Source of the DNA: Arthrobacter sp. RIT-PI-e
GTDB lineage: Bacteria; Actinomycetota; Actinomycetes; Actinomycetales; Micrococcaceae
Length of the DNA: 36,979 nt
Assembly: GCF_001187915.1 (NCBI RefSeq)
Contig: NZ_LGIU01000065.1
Span: forward strand, 1 to 36,979
Direction: 5' to 3'
Made by a program: the position numbers and the translations under genes
Notes under the pieces: model-generated
Told to the model about the DNA's origin: nothing
Database searches by the model: none
The model's input: only the letters and a program-made list of their open reading frames with translations
Shown: piece after piece, positions 1 through 7,871 of the stretch
How the letters are laid out: each line of letters opens with the position of its first letter
Numbering within the stretch: the stretch's first letter is position 1

Positions 1-71
1 TTCTGGTCGATGATTTCTCCTGTCACAGGATCGATCATCGTCTCTGTTGCTTCGGTCGTGAAGTCTTTCAC
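1..71 (-). CDS. 5' end of an unrecognised protein, cut by the window edge
   Basis: Reading the minus strand from 71 gives an open frame of 23 codons that runs off the window: VKDFTTEATETMIDPVTGEI, then IDQ. I chose GTG at 71 because an AAAGGAG Shine-Dalgarno lies at 78-84 with six bases of spacing; the ATG at 77 sits directly against that site, too close to be used well. The fragment is too short to name a family. It is transcribed away from the neighbouring hydrolase gene. Confidence 0.55.
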   Translation of the reverse strand, partial: MKDFTTEATETMIDPVTGEIIDQ

Positions 72-436
72 GGCCATCTCCTTTCGGATCAGGCCGGACC
101 CTCACACACCGTTATTCAGACAGTCCCGGGTCAGGACCCTGTGATGGCTTGACGTGTTCAGACCCAAGATCTCGGCGGGTTTTACTCAGTTTCGGGCCTT
201 GCGGGGGAGGGATACTCCTACAGTTGTTCATAGTGCCCTTGCCTCATCAGTGGTTGTCAGATGCAGCAGTAACTGCGCTACGGATAGCTGCCGTCGATAT
301 CTCCACGCTGAGGTTCTTCGGTCATCACCGTAGAAGGTGATGGTGTCGCAGAGGGCGGTGGCGTAGACAGCGGAGGAAGTAGCAGCGTAGCGCCGGGCGA
401 GGTCGGGGTAGCGATATGGGTGAGGGGCACTTCGGG
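72..436. other. Intergenic region upstream of the hydrolase gene
   Basis: About 360 bases with no convincing gene. The short open frames here lack ribosome-binding sites and resemble no family. The only clear structure is a perfect inverted repeat, CATCACC at 323-329 and GGTGATG at 336-342 with a six-base loop, about 95 bases before the hydrolase start. It has no T-run, so it could be an operator or a leader hairpin rather than a terminator. Confidence 0.5.
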
Positions 437-1276
437 ATGAGTGGTGAGAGTATTCTGCGGCGGAACAATGTGACAGTGCTCGGGCGGACCGATGGGCCGG
501 TTCTGATGTTCGGGCATGGGTTTGGCACTGATCAGAGCATGTGGGACAAGGTATTGCCGTACTTCGTCGAGGACTACCGGGTGGTGTTGTTCGATCATGT
601 GGGTGCGGGGGGTTCAGACCTTGATGCCTATGAGTCGGCCAAGTACAGCAGCGTTGAAGGGTATGTGACTGACATTGTGGAGATTCTCGATGCACTGGAT
701 CTGACCGAGGTGACCTTCATCGGTCACAGCATGAGCGCGATGCTCGCTGTTACTCTCGCCGCCGAACACGCGCAGCGGTTGAGGCGTGTGGTGTTGCTTG
801 CCGCGTCGGCGAGTTACATGGACCGCCCGGAGGACGGGTACGAGGGCGGTTTCTCCCGGGAGGATCTGGAGGAACTGTTTGAGTCCTTGGATGATAATTA
901 TGTGGTGTGGGCGAGCCGGATGGCTCCGGTGTTCATGAACAACCCACACCGGCCCGAGCTCGGCGCGGATCTGGCCAACCGGTTCAACCGGACCACCCCG
1001 CACATCGCCCGTGAGCTCGCGCGCACAGCGTTCCTGGCCGATGTCCGTCACCTCTTATCCAAGGTGCGGGTGCCTGCCTTGATTATGCAGTGCGCGGACG
1101 ACATCATCGTGCCCATGCACGTTGGTGCTTACCTCCACCAGAACATCCCTTCGAGCACCCTGGTCAACATGAAAGCCAAAGGGCACTTCCCCCAAGCAAG
1201 TGCTCCGGAAGAAACCGCGCACACGATGCTGCGCTACCTCGGCTCGACCACCCCGGGCCTCCTCACCTTGGTATGA
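437..1276 (+). CDS. RsbQ-type alpha/beta hydrolase
   Basis: A 279-residue alpha/beta-hydrolase fold enzyme resembling Bacillus subtilis RsbQ (269 residues), the small-molecule hydrolase that activates the PAS phosphatase RsbP; the fold is shared with plant KAI2/D14 receptors. From the start chosen here, the nucleophile is Ser98 in GHSMS, the acid is Asp221 or Asp222 in CADD, and the base is His250 in KGHFP. The oxyanion-side motif FGHGFGTDQSMW and the DHVGAGGSD segment are typical of RsbQ. I start at 437 because GAGGGG lies about ten bases upstream; an in-frame ATG at 416 would add seven residues. The stop codon overlaps the next start (ATGA at 1273-1276), so this gene and the PAS-GGDEF-EAL gene are translationally coupled. 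The natural substrate is unknown. Confidence 0.85.
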   Translation: MSGESILRRNNVTVLGRTDGPVLMFGHGFGTDQSMWDKVLPYFVEDYRVVLFDHVGAGGSDLDAYESAKYSSVEGYVTDIVEILDALDLTEVTFIGHSMSAMLAVTLAAEHAQRLRRVVLLAASASYMDRPEDGYEGGFSREDLEELFESLDDNYVVWASRMAPVFMNNPHRPELGADLANRFNRTTPHIARELARTAFLADVRHLLSKVRVPALIMQCADDIIVPMHVGAYLHQNIPSSTLVNMKAKGHFPQASAPEETAHTMLRYLGSTTPGLLTLV

Positions 1277-3024
1277 CGGGTCAGCGTTCCCATTCCGGTG
1301 CCCCGGCCGGGGATCAGAGTGAGTTCGAGGACCTCTTCGATCACGCCCCGGTCGGTTATCTGGTGACGGGCTTGGACGGTGTGATTCTCAGAGCCAATAC
1401 GACGTTCGCCCGATGGCTGGATGAGGACCAGGAATCGCTGATCGGGCGGAGCTTCTTACGCCTCCTACCGGTGGGTGACCGGATCATGTTCGGCACCCAC
1501 GCCATGGCCCAGCTCGAGCACACGGGTGCCTTGAACGAGCTTTCGGCCGATCTCTTTACACGAGACCGGTCCCGCATCCCCGTTCTCCTGGCCATCACCC
1601 GGGTCCAGGGACATCACGGGACGACGGACAGGATCGTCGTCATCCGGGCCACAGAACGCCGCCTTCACGAACAAGAACTAGTGAGCGCGCTACACAGTCT
1701 GCAAGAAGCCGACGAGGCCCGGAACCGTTTGCTCGAAGAGGCCCGGCGGCAGGCCCAACACGATTCACTGACCGGCTTGGCGAACAGGTCCTTGCTGCAG
1801 GATCAGGTCCGCGACGCCTTGATCGTCGGCGCCCACAGCAGCACCCAGGTAGGACTGCTGTTCTGCGACGTCAACAGGTTCAAACGCATCAATGACAACC
1901 TGGGTCATACCGCCGGCGATGATGTCCTCAGGCATGTGGCGCGCTGCCTCGACCAGGCCGCCGGTTCGGAAGCTCTCGTCGCGCGATACAGCGGGGATGA
2001 ATTCGTGGTCCTGGTTCCCACCATCATCCGCGGTAACGAGCTGGCACTGATCGAAAACCGGTTGCGGCTCGAACTGGCCTCACCGATCCTCATCGGAGAT
2101 CGCCGGGTCTCCGTCGACGTCGCCGTCGGAGCCGCCCTGACACCATCGACCTATCATCACGATGACGTCACCGGCATAGCGGAAAAGCTCATCGAGGAAG
2201 CCGACGCGGCCATGTACCGGGCGAAAACCAGGGCACACGGCAAACCCCTCGAGCGCACCAAATCCCCGGAGAAACTACGCCTGGAAACCGACTTACGCGG
2301 AGCCGCAGCACGCGGCGAACTGAAAGTGTTCTACCAACCCCAGATCGACGCCCGCAACACCGAACTCGTCGGAGCCGAAGCACTCGTACGATGGCACCAC
2401 CCCGAACTAGGACTACTCAGCCCCCTGGACTTCATCGACGTCGCCGAAGACAGCGGCCTCATCAAAGAAGTAGGCGCCCATGTTCTCCACACCGCCTGCG
2501 CCTTCGGAATGGCCATGCTGAACAACGGTAAAGCACTTGAGATGTCAGTCAACGTCTCCGCCTACCAACTCTCCGACCCGGAGTTCGTCAACGACGTAAG
2601 AAAAATCCTCGACACTGTCGGGTTCCCTGCCCGCCTACTCACCCTGGAAGTCACCGAATCCAAAGTCATCTCCAACACCGTTCACAGCAACGGAACACTC
2701 ACCGCCCTGCGTGAGCTCGGCGTGCACCTCTCCGTCGATGACTTCGGCACCGGATACTCCTCCCTCTCCCAACTCCACAGCATGCCTGTCACCGAGGTGA
2801 AAATCGACAGATCCTTCGTCAAGGACATCGACGAGAACAGCCCCCTCACCCTCATCACCGGCATCATCGGACTGGCACGAGGACTCGGACTACGCATCGT
2901 CGCCGAAGGAATAGAAACACCCGCACAACTCCAAGCACTCACACACATCGGCTGCGACCGCCTCCAGGGCTACCACCTTGGACGACCCGTCGACGAAGAA
3001 ACATTCCACGCACGACACTACTGA
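1273..3024 (+). CDS. PAS-GGDEF-EAL cyclic-di-GMP signalling protein
   Basis: A 583-residue cytoplasmic protein with no membrane segments. Domains in order: PAS (about 15-125, starting FEDLFDHAPVGYLV), a charged helical linker (about 135-165), GGDEF (about 165-310) and EAL (about 330-575). The diguanylate cyclase signature reads SGDEF (240-244), a variant that can stay active. The phosphodiesterase domain keeps EALVRW (369-374), NVSAYQL, EVTES, DDFGTGYSS (489-497), KIDRSFV and AEGIE, so hydrolysis of cyclic-di-GMP is likely. I start at the ATG that overlaps the hydrolase stop; an open frame extends upstream to 1090 but lies inside the hydrolase gene. RsbQ partners in Bacillus are PAS proteins, so the PAS domain probably reads out the hydrolase (inference). 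Confidence 0.9.
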   Translation: MTGQRSHSGAPAGDQSEFEDLFDHAPVGYLVTGLDGVILRANTTFARWLDEDQESLIGRSFLRLLPVGDRIMFGTHAMAQLEHTGALNELSADLFTRDRSRIPVLLAITRVQGHHGTTDRIVVIRATERRLHEQELVSALHSLQEADEARNRLLEEARRQAQHDSLTGLANRSLLQDQVRDALIVGAHSSTQVGLLFCDVNRFKRINDNLGHTAGDDVLRHVARCLDQAAGSEALVARYSGDEFVVLVPTIIRGNELALIENRLRLELASPILIGDRRVSVDVAVGAALTPSTYHHDDVTGIAEKLIEEADAAMYRAKTRAHGKPLERTKSPEKLRLETDLRGAAARGELKVFYQPQIDARNTELVGAEALVRWHHPELGLLSPLDFIDVAEDSGLIKEVGAHVLHTACAFGMAMLNNGKALEMSVNVSAYQLSDPEFVNDVRKILDTVGFPARLLTLEVTESKVISNTVHSNGTLTALRELGVHLSVDDFGTGYSSLSQLHSMPVTEVKIDRSFVKDIDENSPLTLITGIIGLARGLGLRIVAEGIETPAQLQALTHIGCDRLQGYHLGRPVDEETFHARHY

Positions 3025-3049
3025 CAGTCCCCGATAGGCCGATTGGCGT

Positions 3050-3085
3050 GTAGAGCGTCCTGGCAGGTGTCTTAGGAAGCTCTAC
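3050..3085. terminator. Hairpin between converging genes
   Basis: GTAGAGC at 3050-3056 pairs with GCTCTAC at 3079-3085 and is followed on the plus strand by GTTTTC. It lies just after the EAL gene and overlaps the last codon and stop of tatB on the other strand. The stem is short (7 bp) with a 22-base loop, so it is plausible rather than strong. Confidence 0.4.
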
Positions 3086-3516
3086 GTTTTCGAGACAGGC
3101 TGTGGTGGTGCGGTGGTAGCTGATTCTGTTCGTGCCAGGAGTGCTTCCTGCCATCCGCCTGTTGCGACGGCCGGAGCGGTCGGTGGTGTGTCCTGCACGG
3201 CTGGGTGTGGGTCGTCGATGTCGGTGAGCGTGTGGGCAGGATCTGGTGAAGCGATATCAGTGGGGGTGTCGGCGAGTGTGTCCTGGATGATGCGACGTGG
3301 GTCGTAGTTACGGGGGTCGAGTTTCTTCCATTCGGCGGGGTCGAAGTCGGGGCCGAGTTCGGCTGCCGCCCGTGATTTGGCCGTATCGGCGAGGTCGCGG
3401 ATCGTTCGTACGAGGTGGGCGAGTTTCTCCGCGTACAGGGGGAGCCGCTGAGGTCCGACGATCAGGCCGGCAACGAGCATGATCAGAAGTAACTTCTCGA
3501 ATGAGAGTCCAAACAC
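3082..3516 (-). CDS. tatB: Twin-arginine translocase subunit TatB
   Basis: A 144-residue protein with the TatA/B architecture. A single N-terminal membrane helix (FGLSFEKLLLIMLVAGLIVGP, residues 2-22) is followed by an amphipathic helix (LPLYAEKLAHLVRTIRDLAD) and a long acidic, proline-rich cytoplasmic tail. The Glu in the first helix and the longer tail favour TatB, which binds TatC to form the signal-peptide receptor. It starts with GTG, preceded by GGAG seven bases away. It is the last gene of a minus-strand set, 15 bases after tatC. Confidence 0.85.
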   Translation of the reverse strand: MFGLSFEKLLLIMLVAGLIVGPQRLPLYAEKLAHLVRTIRDLADTAKSRAAAELGPDFDPAEWKKLDPRNYDPRRIIQDTLADTPTDIASPDPAHTLTDIDDPHPAVQDTPPTAPAVATGGWQEALLARTESATTAPPQPVSKT

Positions 3517-3531
3517 GGTGTTCTCCAGAGC

Positions 3532-4398
3532 CTAACTGTTGACGAGGTCACGAGGTGGACGATCCGAACCGCTCCCACCGTCCAGGACCTCGGTCCTGCT
3601 GATACCTGTGGTGCTGGACGGGTCTTCGATGGTGCTGGCATGTCGTGTGATCCTGCGGTCGTGCAGGAGCGCGATTCCGGCGGCGATGGCGAAGAGTCCG
3701 GTCACGGGGATGGCGAGCAGGAACATGGACATGATGTCTGCTGATGGGGTGGCGAGGGCGCTGAAGACGAGGATGCTGATGATGACGATCCGCCAGCTTC
3801 TGAGGATCGTGACCCCGGGAAGGATCCCGATGAAGTTCAGCAGCACCACGAAGACGGGTAGAACGAAAGCGACGCCGACAGCGAGCACGAGTTTCATGAC
3901 GAAGTCGAAGTAGTAGGACGCGACCAGGACAGTGCTGTCCTCGGCCGAGCCGAAGCCGGCCAACAGTTCCACGATGTGAGGAAAGAGCAGGAATCCTGTG
4001 GTGCAACCGGCGACGAACAGCGGCACGGCGGCCAGGAAGAACCCGAGGGTGTACTGCTTCTCGCGTCGGTTGAGCCCGGGCAGGAAGAAGGCGAATGCCT
4101 GGTACAGCCATAGGGGACTGGAGATGGCTACGCCTGTGAAGAGAGTGATCTTCATCTTCAGGTCAAACGCTGCGCTGACGCTGTCGTAGTTCAGGCTCGC
4201 GTTGCGGGATTCGGCTAGTGCCTCGATCGGGGCCCGCAAGATATTGAGGACCTGATCGGAGAGCACGTACCCAATGACGGCGCCGATGAGGAGACCGACC
4301 GCGGCCCGCAGGAGGCGTTTGTGCGCCTCCTGCAGGTGGGCCTGGACCGACATCCGACTCCTCGCGTGTGGCTGTGCGGTCGGTCTCCTCCCGCTCAT
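3532..4398 (-). CDS. tatC: Twin-arginine translocase subunit TatC
   Basis: A 288-residue polytopic membrane protein of the TatC family, which recognises twin-arginine signal peptides. It shows six hydrophobic segments and the family signatures: LQEAHKRLLRA near the N-terminus, LKMKITLFTGVAISSPLWLYQ after the first periplasmic loop, GLNRREKQYTLGFF before the third helix, and FVLPVF/RSWRIVIISILVFSALATPS towards the end. The canonical LxEL(R/K)xR motif reads LQEAHKR, a small deviation. A non-conserved hydrophilic tail of about 35 residues follows the last helix. The start overlaps the tatA stop by four bases. Confidence 0.92.
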   Translation of the reverse strand: MSGRRPTAQPHARSRMSVQAHLQEAHKRLLRAAVGLLIGAVIGYVLSDQVLNILRAPIEALAESRNASLNYDSVSAAFDLKMKITLFTGVAISSPLWLYQAFAFFLPGLNRREKQYTLGFFLAAVPLFVAGCTTGFLLFPHIVELLAGFGSAEDSTVLVASYYFDFVMKLVLAVGVAFVLPVFVVLLNFIGILPGVTILRSWRIVIISILVFSALATPSADIMSMFLLAIPVTGLFAIAAGIALLHDRRITRHASTIEDPSSTTGISRTEVLDGGSGSDRPPRDLVNS

Positions 4399-4709
4399 CG
4401 GGTCTCGGCCACCGGACGCTGACCTGGTGTGGCCACGGCGCGGATCACGGTCGGCGGGTGAGTAGCCGTACCCGTCTGAGCATCGCGGTCCTGCCCGGTC
4501 CCATCGTCAGGGGTGGAATCGGTATAGGTGTCGGGGGCGGGGTCGTTCACACTGCGTGCGGAGGTGTCCTTGGCTTCGGATTTGAAGATCTTCACCGACT
4601 GTCCGATGCTCCTCGCAAGCCCTGGAAGCTTGGAAGCGCCGAAGAACAGGAGGACCACGGCGAACAGGATGAGGGCATGCCATCCGGTGAGGTTGTGCAG
4701 GATTCCCAT
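4395..4709 (-). CDS. tatA: Twin-arginine translocase subunit TatA
   Basis: A 104-residue TatA-type pore component. It has a short N-terminal membrane helix (WHALILFAVVLLFFGASKLP), the FGxxKLP hinge seen as FGASKLP, an amphipathic helix (GLARSIGQSVKIFKSEAKD) and a disordered Thr/Asp-rich tail. The stop overlaps the tatC start (ATGA). The 150 bases between it and the upstream dioxygenase-like gene hold no obvious terminator, so one transcript could cover all four genes. Confidence 0.9.
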   Translation of the reverse strand: MGILHNLTGWHALILFAVVLLFFGASKLPGLARSIGQSVKIFKSEAKDTSARSVNDPAPDTYTDSTPDDGTGQDRDAQTGTATHPPTVIRAVATPGQRPVAETR

Positions 4710-4859
4710 GGGTGGGTCTACTTTCTGAAGTGATGTGACATAGCAGCTGGCGCCCGGGGTGTGGCGCTGCTGGAACTACTGAGAGTTGAGAAGTGGCCCG
4801 AGGCGTACTGCACCTTAGGGTGTTCGACGGGGCCTCGGAAGTGGCGGGGTGCAGGGTGC

Positions 4860-5894
4860 TCAGCTGGCGGGCGTCGTGGTGGCGTCGGTTGGTACTTCCC
4901 CGGTCATATCGGTGGAAGGGGTTCCGCCGGGGCCGCCCTCAGGAGGTGTGCCGCCCATACCTCCGCCTACGGCGGGTGTAGTGGTGGTGTCGACCCCGAC
5001 GGTGAGGCTGACTTGGTAGCCGGAGGTCGGGTCCCCGGTCACCGTGGCTAGTTGCAGGGCGCCGCCGTCGTCGCCAAAGATGTTGTCGGAGTCCAAGCTG
5101 ACCCGGGAGAGGTTTGCGGTGGAGCCTTCGTACCCGGCAAGGGCGTACACGGTTTCGCTGACGTCCTGCGGCAGGGCCACCTGGGACGTCGCGACGGCGT
5201 TGACCGAGTCGGTGATGTCACCGATGCTCGGGTAGACCTCGAAGTGGATGTGGGGCCAGCGACCGGTGTAGCAGGCGGGGAAGATCGACGTGTACGTCAC
5301 TTTCCCGTCGCTGTCGGCCACCTGCACGCCACGGAGGTAGGTTTCGTCCTCGATACCGCTGGAGTACATCGAGTAGCCGCCGGCGGCATCGCAGTGCCAC
5401 ACATACACGGCCGCGTCCGCGAAAGGAACGTTGCCGTTGGCCAGGTCCACGAGAGTGAGGTTCAAGGTCATCGGCACGCCCGTCGCAGTGGTGCCCCCGC
5501 CGATGCTCGAGCGGATGTCGCTGCGCACGATCCCTGAGTCCTCGAGGGCGTTCACCCCGTTCGACCCGTCGCCCGGGTAAGGACCGGCAGTTTCATCAGG
5601 GATCTCCCCGGGGACCGGAAGGGCCGGTGATACGGATGCTGTGGCTGACGCCGTGGAGCTCGCTGTAGCACTCGACGTGGTATTACTACCTGTTGTGCTG
5701 GGGGTGCAGGCCGCCAGAGCCAGGGCTCCTACGCCTGCACCAAAAATCCCGAGCATCGAACGCCGACTGACCAGTGTTCCGATGTCGAAGGCGACACCCT
5801 GATCGACGACTTCCTCGTCCGCTCGATCGAGGAGCCGCCCCTCATACATAGGGCCGTCCGGGGTATTGTCCGGTTCTGGAATATTGCTGCTCAT
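4860..5894 (-). CDS. Tat-exported lipoprotein of the intradiol ring-cleavage dioxygenase family
   Basis: A 344-residue protein. A hydrophilic N-region of about 40 residues leads to a twin-arginine signal (SRRSMLG, Arg44-Arg45), a hydrophobic stretch and a lipobox LAAC with Cys63, so it should be folded inside, exported by Tat and lipid-anchored outside. A Ser/Thr/Ala linker (66-90) precedes a catechol/protocatechuate dioxygenase-like beta-sandwich. The four iron ligands expected for the family are present as Tyr174 (GGYS), Tyr209 (CYTGR), His215 and His217 (PHIHF), with Arg212 also kept. The C-terminal 45 residues are Gly/Pro/Thr-rich and probably disordered. The substrate is unknown; extracellular members have unclear roles. 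It directly precedes tatA on the same strand, which makes it the likely cargo. Confidence 0.85.
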   Translation of the reverse strand: MSSNIPEPDNTPDGPMYEGRLLDRADEEVVDQGVAFDIGTLVSRRSMLGIFGAGVGALALAACTPSTTGSNTTSSATASSTASATASVSPALPVPGEIPDETAGPYPGDGSNGVNALEDSGIVRSDIRSSIGGGTTATGVPMTLNLTLVDLANGNVPFADAAVYVWHCDAAGGYSMYSSGIEDETYLRGVQVADSDGKVTYTSIFPACYTGRWPHIHFEVYPSIGDITDSVNAVATSQVALPQDVSETVYALAGYEGSTANLSRVSLDSDNIFGDDGGALQLATVTGDPTSGYQVSLTVGVDTTTTPAVGGGMGGTPPEGGPGGTPSTDMTGEVPTDATTTPAS

Positions 5895-6059
5895 GATGCC
5901 TCGCTCGGTTCGCTATGTGGAATAGTTCCAGCATCAAAGACGACCTAAGGTCAGGGCTTTGGTGAACCTATGCGCCACCTATGAGCGTGGAGCCCAACAA
6001 CCAGAGCACCGGAACCGTACAGCAAACCCCCAGCTCGTTCATGTCCTCGGAAATGGCAG

Positions 6060-6358
6060 TGCTCACCTCATTGGGCAGCCGTTATTCACCGCCAGCACCA
6101 GTAGCAGGAAATCCGGCAGCGCAGCGAAGCGTTCGGCACCATAGGGCGATTCGCAGCAAAGGCCGGGACACACGGGCGGATCAGCCCGCATAGTCTCCGG
6201 CACACCTTCGCCACCATCGCCCTCGACACCGGAACCGCGTTGCACGCCCTCCAGGACAGCCTCGGTCACGCCGACCCCGCACCACCCGACGCTACGACCG
6301 AGCACGCAACAACCTCACCAAATCAGCCAGCTACGACGTCACCCGCGCCCTCGCTTGA
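6060..6358 (+). pseudogene. Frameshifted 3' remnant of a tyrosine recombinase (integrase)
   Basis: Joining frames gives the end of a phage-type integrase. One frame has GQPLFTAS (from about 6075). A second, from about 6105, reads EAFGTIGRFAAKAG, then ISPHSLRHTFATIALDTGTA and LQDSLGHAD. After one missing base near 6275 it continues RTTRRYDRARNNLTKSA to a TGA at 6356-6358. The catalytic His/Arg of HSLRH, the His of LGH and the Tyr of RRYD are all recognisable. The N-terminal part and the start are missing, and an in-frame TAG lies just upstream of 6105, so the gene is dead. Confidence 0.8.
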
Positions 6359-6390
6359 TGTGTGTTGGCTGTTCACGGATCCTCCTTTGA

Positions 6391-6407
6391 GGGGTATCGA
6401 GTACCCC
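6391..6407. promoter_or_regulatory. Inverted repeat GGGGTA-N5-TACCCC
   Basis: A perfect six-base inverted repeat with a five-base centre, followed directly by TTGACA at 6409-6414. This is the layout of an operator next to a -35 box, but no clear -10 box or gene follows on the plus strand. It lies in the 258-base gap between the integrase remnant and the AmaP-like gene. Confidence 0.3.
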
Positions 6408-6529
6408 CTTGACATGGATTTCGGGTGGGCTCAGGAGGGTGTAGTGCCTCCGTCGCAGGACCGCCGGAGCGGCGTCTTGGTTGTCGGACACCGGATCTGC
6501 ATCAGTCCGGCGGAACCCTCTAACGCAGG

Positions 6530-6559
6530 TACCCCTACACCCAAGGGGGTGCAGGGGTA
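6530..6559. terminator. GC-rich hairpin downstream of the Asp23 operon
   Basis: TACCCCTACACCC at 6530-6542 pairs with GGGTGCAGGGGTA at 6547-6559 with one mismatch. It lies 58 bases after the end of the last minus-strand gene of the envelope-stress cluster, where a terminator is expected, although there is no T-run on either side. The TACCCC/GGGGTA ends also resemble the nearby repeat at 6391-6407, so a protein-binding role is possible. Confidence 0.4.
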
Positions 6560-6616
6560 GCTGATGGTCGGTGCGTGCTGGTCGTCAGTCCTGAGTCTCA
6601 GGTTTTGGGGTGGGTG

Positions 6617-7231
6617 TCAGAGTACGAGGGTTTTATCGTTATTGCGGGCCGTTCCGATGTTCATGAGGACTGCGGTCTTGCGCAGCGGTGTTTCCAGGGC
6701 TGTTTCGAGGTGGGGGACGACTTCGGTGTGGACCTGTTCGATGATGCTGCGGATATCGGCCCGCTGGTCGGCTTTCACATCGAGGGTGAGCTCTGGTTGG
6801 GACGCGCTTCCACGTAGCAGTACGGCAGCGGAGATCACACCATGGATTTGTTCGACCTCGGATTCCACGGCGTCGGCCACCACCCGGGGCTCACAGGTCG
6901 TGCGACCGTCCGCGGCGTCATCGGCGTGCAGCCGGAAGGTGCGCGCCTGGTTGCGCCGGGGTATCTGGGCCAGCAACCAGCCAAGGGCCAGGAGCCCGAG
7001 GATGATAGCTACCACGGCGACGATGATCGCGGCAGTGTCGGGGACGAAGACGCCCTGGAAGTTCTCCGGTAGAGCCCGATCCGCCGGAGCGGGTGTGGTT
7101 ATACCGGCGCCGGAGGCGAGAGTGGAGGCCAAGCCTGAGGCCAGGAGTACACCGGCCGCGCCGAGGAGCAGCACCAGAATGCCGATGATTGCCAGCCAGG
7201 TCCGGTTCAGAGCGCCAGCGGTTTCCCTCAT
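6617..7231 (-). CDS. AmaP-like membrane anchor of the Asp23 cluster
   Basis: A 204-residue protein with two membrane helices (about 12-35 and 68-90), separated by a roughly 30-residue external loop, and a C-terminal cytoplasmic domain of about 110 residues. This matches the alkaline-shock anchor AmaP, which holds Asp23 at the membrane in firmicutes; actinobacterial versions occur in the same gene clusters. The C-terminal domain (VESEVEQIHGVISAAVLLRG, then LDVKADQRADIRSIIEQV) has the alternating pattern of an Asp23-like alpha/beta domain. It is the last gene of a minus-strand operon, about 70 bases after the DUF6286-like gene. Confidence 0.75.
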   Translation of the reverse strand: MRETAGALNRTWLAIIGILVLLLGAAGVLLASGLASTLASGAGITTPAPADRALPENFQGVFVPDTAAIIVAVVAIILGLLALGWLLAQIPRRNQARTFRLHADDAADGRTTCEPRVVADAVESEVEQIHGVISAAVLLRGSASQPELTLDVKADQRADIRSIIEQVHTEVVPHLETALETPLRKTAVLMNIGTARNNDKTLVL

Positions 7232-7304
7232 CGGGTGTTCCTTTCATCAGGGTCAACAGTCAGGCCATGGGGGTGACCGGGGGTGGTTTGCGGTGCTAGG
7301 TCGC

Positions 7305-7871
7305 TCATGCGTCGGTCCTGACCTGCACATGAACGCGGGGTGCGGGGTCCACACCGGTCTGCTCGAATTTGCGCTCCAATGATCGGGTGAGCTTGTCCGA
7401 GAAACCCGTCGTGTCATACAGGGGGGTGCGGACGACAGCGGTGACCTTCCGCGCGGTAGCACGCACGGACGCCGAGTCCACCCCGTCGGCCTCATCCAGG
7501 TGCGAACTGGCCAGTTTCGCGAGCCCTCGCCGGCTGATCACGGTCTCGGCTATATCCGTGCTCGTTCCTTCAGGGTTCGTGAGGCGGATCGTGGTGTGCT
7601 GACCGGGCAGGATCGCCGCCAGGAGCAGGATGACCCCGATCACTACCAGAACGATCGTGACCACCCACAGGGCAGGACTGTTCCAGCTCTGCTCGGCCAG
7701 TGTCTGACGAATCGGTGCCAGGAAACTCGGCCAGGAACCAGTGAGAAGCCGACTGATTCCCGCCCAGGCACCCACCACGGCCAGAGCCAGCAGAAGGGCT
7801 GCGAGAATCGTCGCGGGTACCGAGCGGCTGGAGCGCCGCCGGAGGGCTTGGGACTGCTGTGTCGGGCTCAT
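7305..7871 (-). CDS. DUF6286-like membrane protein of the Asp23 cluster
   Basis: A 188-residue protein with a basic N-terminus (ALRRRSSRS), two membrane helices (about 25-45 and 70-92) and a C-terminal soluble domain (VISRRGLAKLASSHLDEADG, then VRATARKVTAVVRTPLY). The layout parallels the neighbouring AmaP-like protein. Proteins annotated DUF6286 occupy this place in actinobacterial Asp23 loci. I start at 7871, where AAGGA lies upstream and the ATG overlaps the TGA of the preceding Asp23 gene; a longer frame reaching 7955 would lie inside that gene. Function is unknown. Confidence 0.75.
   Translation of the reverse strand: MSPTQQSQALRRRSSRSVPATILAALLLALAVVGAWAGISRLLTGSWPSFLAPIRQTLAEQSWNSPALWVVTIVLVVIGVILLLAAILPGQHTTIRLTNPEGTSTDIAETVISRRGLAKLASSHLDEADGVDSASVRATARKVTAVVRTPLYDTTGFSDKLTRSLERKFEQTGVDPAPRVHVQVRTDA

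Noticed and set aside
1090..1272. Upstream extension of the PAS-GGDEF-EAL frame
   Set aside because: It lies wholly inside the hydrolase gene, is His/Arg/Pro-rich, and the ATGA overlap gives a better start.
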